Positions 6,062 to 7,921 of a stretch of DNA of 7,921 nt are shown piece by piece (position 1 is the stretch's first letter; each line of letters starts with the position of its first letter). The notes beneath the pieces are model-generated. The model searched no databases and was not told the DNA's origin. It was given only the letters and a program-made list of their open reading frames with translations. Made by a program: the position numbers and the translations under genes. The stretch comes from QQUD01 sp039029915 (GTDB taxonomy: Bacteria; Chloroflexota; Anaerolineae; Promineifilales; Promineifilaceae), in contig JBCCFD010000386.1 of the NCBI GenBank assembly GCA_039029915.1, forward strand, positions 1 through 7,921, given 5' to 3'.

Positions 6062-6751
6062 ATGCCTGTCAAAAAAGCAATCATCGAAATCTTAGACAAA
6101 GCCGTGGTGGACAGCTCACGAGGCATTCCAGCAACGATCCAAGTCGCCTTTAACCCAACCGAATATTCACTCGACAAAGGGGCCCAAATTTCTGAGATTG
6201 CCATCCCGGGTTTAGATTCGCCAATTCTGCAGTTTGTGCGCGGCCAAACTGAAAAGCTGTCGCTAGAGCTGTTTTTTGACACCACCGCACAGGGCATGGG
6301 AGATACGGCCGTTGACGTTCGCCAAGAAACCAACGCCATCTACCAGCTCGTTAAAATCCAGCCCAAAACCCACGCCCCACCTCGCGTCCGCTTTGTTTGG
6401 GGAGCAGGGTTAAGCTTCAAAGGGATCGTGGAAAACGTACAGCAGAAATTCACTCTTTTTAGCCCAAATGGCGTACCGCTACGAGCCACCGTCTCGGTCA
6501 CCTTTAAAGAATATAAAACGGTAGAAGAGCAGATTGCTGAACTCAATTTACAGTCAGCCGATCACACCAAACGCCGCGTGGTCACGCGAGGCGAAACGCT
6601 CACCCAAATCGCCAGCGAAGAGTACAACGACGCTCGATCGTGGCGGCATATTGCGAGCTTAAACAATATCGCCAATCCACGCCGCTTAACGCCAGGGACC
6701 GCTCTGCTTATTCCCCCCTTGGACGCCTTCAGCGATCCAATTTTGGAATAG
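6062..6751 (+). CDS. Pvc7-like tube-initiator protein: CIS tube domain plus LysM
   Basis: A 229-residue protein in two parts. Residues 1-160 match the CIS tube protein pattern: A-I-I-E-I-L-D near 6-12, then I-Q-V-A-F-N-P-T-E-Y-S-L near 26-37, Q-F-V-R-G-Q-T-E-K-L-S-L-E-L-F-F-D near 57-73, and P-R-V-R-F-V-W-G. Residues 173-218 form a LysM domain (V-V-T-R-G-E-T-L-T-Q-I-A at 173-184, W-R-H-I-A-S-L-N-N-I-A-N-P, then L-T-P-G-T-A-L-L-I-P-P). In PVC-type particles Pvc7 forms a tube-like ring linking hub to tube, and its LysM part contacts the surrounding baseplate (compare T4 gp53), so LysM here is probably structural rather than an enzyme's wall anchor. The gap before it is 20 bp with only a weak GGGA ribosome-binding site. 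The length is normal for the family. Confidence 0.92.
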   Translation: MPVKKAIIEILDKAVVDSSRGIPATIQVAFNPTEYSLDKGAQISEIAIPGLDSPILQFVRGQTEKLSLELFFDTTAQGMGDTAVDVRQETNAIYQLVKIQPKTHAPPRVRFVWGAGLSFKGIVENVQQKFTLFSPNGVPLRATVSVTFKEYKTVEEQIAELNLQSADHTKRRVVTRGETLTQIASEEYNDARSWRHIASLNNIANPRRLTPGTALLIPPLDAFSDPILE

Positions 6752-6762
6752 GTTAGATAAAC

Positions 6763-6767
6763 AGGAG
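6763..6767 (+). promoter_or_regulatory. Shine-Dalgarno site that supports the TTG start of the hub gene
   Basis: AGGAG lies 6 nt before the TTG at 6774. No in-frame ATG exists near the start, and the hub's conserved N-terminal strand begins within the first 20 codons, so TTG is the most likely initiator. Confidence 0.75.
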
Positions 6768-6773
6768 AAAAAA

Positions 6774-7883
6774 TTGTCCGCTCATCCGATTTACGAAGGC
6801 CAAGATTTTTATGTGCCGCACTTTCAGCTCAAAATCCGCGGTCGTCCGCAGGGGCAAGAAGTGGTGCAGGATATCTTATCGGTCTCGTATACCGACAGTA
6901 TTGACGAGATAGACAGCTTTCAAATCACCATCAGCAATTGGGATCCCCAAAAGCGGGTTTTCCAATACAGTGACGATGATCTGTTTGACCCCGGCAAGGA
7001 AGTTGAGCTGTGGATGGGCTATTACGGCAAGGATCGCTTACGACTCATGATTCGCGGTGAAATTACCAATTTACAGCCTAGCTTTCCCTCTGGTGGCGGC
7101 CCAACATTATCGATTAGTGGCCTAAACCTAATCCATAAATTGCGTACAGAACAGCAGTCATTTGTGTATGAAAAGAAAAAGGATAGCCAAATTGCCCAAA
7201 CTATAGCCGGCCGCCTAGGCTTAGACATTGAAACGAACGCCCAAGCGATGGGGAAAGAACCTATCCAACAGTATCTGTTTCAAAACAATGAGTATGACGT
7301 CACGTTTTTAACAAAGCGGGCGCAGCACAACGGCTACGATCTATTTGTCAAGGAGAAGGAGAAGGGGAAAAGTGCCCTCTACTTTGGCCCTTCGGACAAT
7401 GTTAAAAAGGTGACGTATCAACTGACATACGGCCGTTCCTTAACAGAATTTCGTCCCACCCTCAGCACGGCGCAGCAGGTGAACGAAGTCACTGTGCGCG
7501 GCTGGAGTATGAAAGAGAAGAAGCCAATCACCTATACCGCCAAGCGAAGCAGCATCGATATCAAAGGCGTTGGCAACCAAGGTGGGCAGGGCAAAATCAA
7601 CAAATCATTTGCCAAGCGGCGCGAAATTATTGCCGAAAAGCCGCTTGAAAGCGAAGCAGAGGCCAAACAGCTAGCCACCGAAACGCTTGAAAACATTGCC
7701 AAAGAGATGATCAAGGGCAGCGGCTCAACCGTTGGCTTACCAGATTTACGCGCAGGCAGTGTCGTCATGATAGACGGCTTGGGGCGCCGCTTTAGCGGTC
7801 GCTACTTTATCACCCAAACAACCCACACCATCGACGACAGCGGCTACAAAACAAGCTTCCAATGTCGTCGGGAGGAAACCTAA
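6774..7883 (+). CDS. gpD-like baseplate hub protein (N-terminal half of a Pvc8-type spike)
   Basis: A 369-residue protein of the phage late control gene D (gpD/gp27-like) family. Early residues give the tube-like barrel strands (F-Q-L-K-I-R-G, then S-V-S-Y-T-D-S-I-D-E-I-D-S-F-Q-I-T-I-S-N-W-D near 37-58), followed by V-E-L-W-M-G-Y-Y-G near 77-85 and R-G-E-I-T-N-L-Q-P-S-F-P. The middle carries L-F-Q-N-N-E-Y-D-V-T-F-L-T-K-R-A near 168-183, and the C-terminus has the second barrel ending in F-S-G-R-Y-F-I-T-Q-T-T-H. Trimers of this fold join the sixfold tube to the threefold spike. In PVC and Afp the hub and gp5-like spike are fused in Pvc8/Afp8; here the frame stops at 7881-7883 and a new gene begins at 7887, so the two functions are split, as in P2-like phages. 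Start codon is TTG. Confidence 0.93.
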   Translation: MSAHPIYEGQDFYVPHFQLKIRGRPQGQEVVQDILSVSYTDSIDEIDSFQITISNWDPQKRVFQYSDDDLFDPGKEVELWMGYYGKDRLRLMIRGEITNLQPSFPSGGGPTLSISGLNLIHKLRTEQQSFVYEKKKDSQIAQTIAGRLGLDIETNAQAMGKEPIQQYLFQNNEYDVTFLTKRAQHNGYDLFVKEKEKGKSALYFGPSDNVKKVTYQLTYGRSLTEFRPTLSTAQQVNEVTVRGWSMKEKKPITYTAKRSSIDIKGVGNQGGQGKINKSFAKRREIIAEKPLESEAEAKQLATETLENIAKEMIKGSGSTVGLPDLRAGSVVMIDGLGRRFSGRYFITQTTHTIDDSGYKTSFQCRREET

Positions 7884-7886
7884 AAA

Positions 7887-7921
7887 ATGGCCAATCACGG
7901 CGTTGTCATCGGCATCGTATC
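7887..7921 (+). CDS. Start of probable gpV/gp5-type spike protein (partial)
   Basis: An open frame begins with ATG at 7887 and runs off the window after 11 complete codons, M-A-N-H-G-V-V-I-G-I-V. GGAGG at 7871-7875, inside the end of the hub gene, is a plausible ribosome-binding site with 11-nt spacing. The short hydrophobic strand resembles the N-terminus of phage baseplate assembly protein V / VgrG OB-fold domains, which make the membrane-piercing spike trimer and normally sit directly after a gpD-like hub. With so few residues, the identity depends mostly on gene order. Confidence 0.65.
   Translation, partial: MANHGVVIGIV

Noticed and set aside
5953..6339. Minus-strand open frame of 128 codons with hydrophobic stretches
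   Set aside because: It spans the gap between the Pvc6-like and LysM genes antisense to both. Its hydrophobic segment mirrors the coding of the LysM gene's upstream part and no independent evidence supports it.
6572..6720. LysM as evidence for a peptidoglycan hydrolase or secreted wall protein
   Set aside because: There is no signal peptide or catalytic domain, and the LysM follows a CIS tube domain exactly as in Pvc7-type structural proteins.
1..7921. CRISPR array, tRNA, rRNA or insertion sequence
   Set aside because: No spaced direct repeats, no cloverleaf-like segment and no transposase frame were seen on either strand by reading.

Overview
This window is a fragment of a contractile injection system (CIS) locus. 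It carries the structural core of a headless, phage-tail-like nanomachine of the extracellular type (eCIS; relatives are PVC, Afp, MAC and AlgoCIS). All genes read on the + strand and form one tightly packed, operon-like block. No capsid, portal, terminase or lysis gene is visible, which fits eCIS better than an intact Myovirus prophage, but the window is too short to exclude a prophage.

Layout. Positions 1-204 hold the 3' end of an unrecognised gene. Positions 197-760 encode a DUF4255/Pvc16-like tail terminator (cap) and 760-1422 a protein with a carboxypeptidase-regulatory-like beta-sandwich domain; these three genes overlap by a few bases. A 143-bp gap (1423-1565) with a hairpin, a weak promoter-like segment and a strong Shine-Dalgarno site leads into two consecutive sheath-tube modules: sheath 1 (1566-3155), tube 1 (3171-3608), sheath 2 (3612-5285) and tube 2 (5298-5747). 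A second gap (5748-5858) holds a strikingly self-complementary element. The baseplate side follows: a small Pvc6/DUF5908-like protein (5859-6041), a Pvc7-like tube-initiator/LysM protein (6062-6751), a gpD-like hub with a TTG start (6774-7883), and the first 11 codons of a probable gpV/gp5-type spike (7887 onward).

How the parts work together. From family knowledge, the tube proteins stack into an inner tube on the hub and baseplate, the sheath proteins polymerise around it in the extended state, and the cap ends both polymers. On triggering, the sheath contracts and drives the tube and spike into a target membrane. The ATPase, gp25-like protein, wedge proteins, tape measure, fibres and any toxin cargo would lie outside this window.

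Organism. Base composition looks close to 50% G+C. Split hub and spike genes and an upstream DUF4255 gene recall eCIS loci of environmental bacteria such as Chloroflexota and Cyanobacteria. The palindrome ACGGCCGT occurs nine times where about 0.1 is expected by chance, so the genome probably carries a HIP1-like iterated palindrome. Chloroflexota is my tentative guess; the sequence does not prove it.
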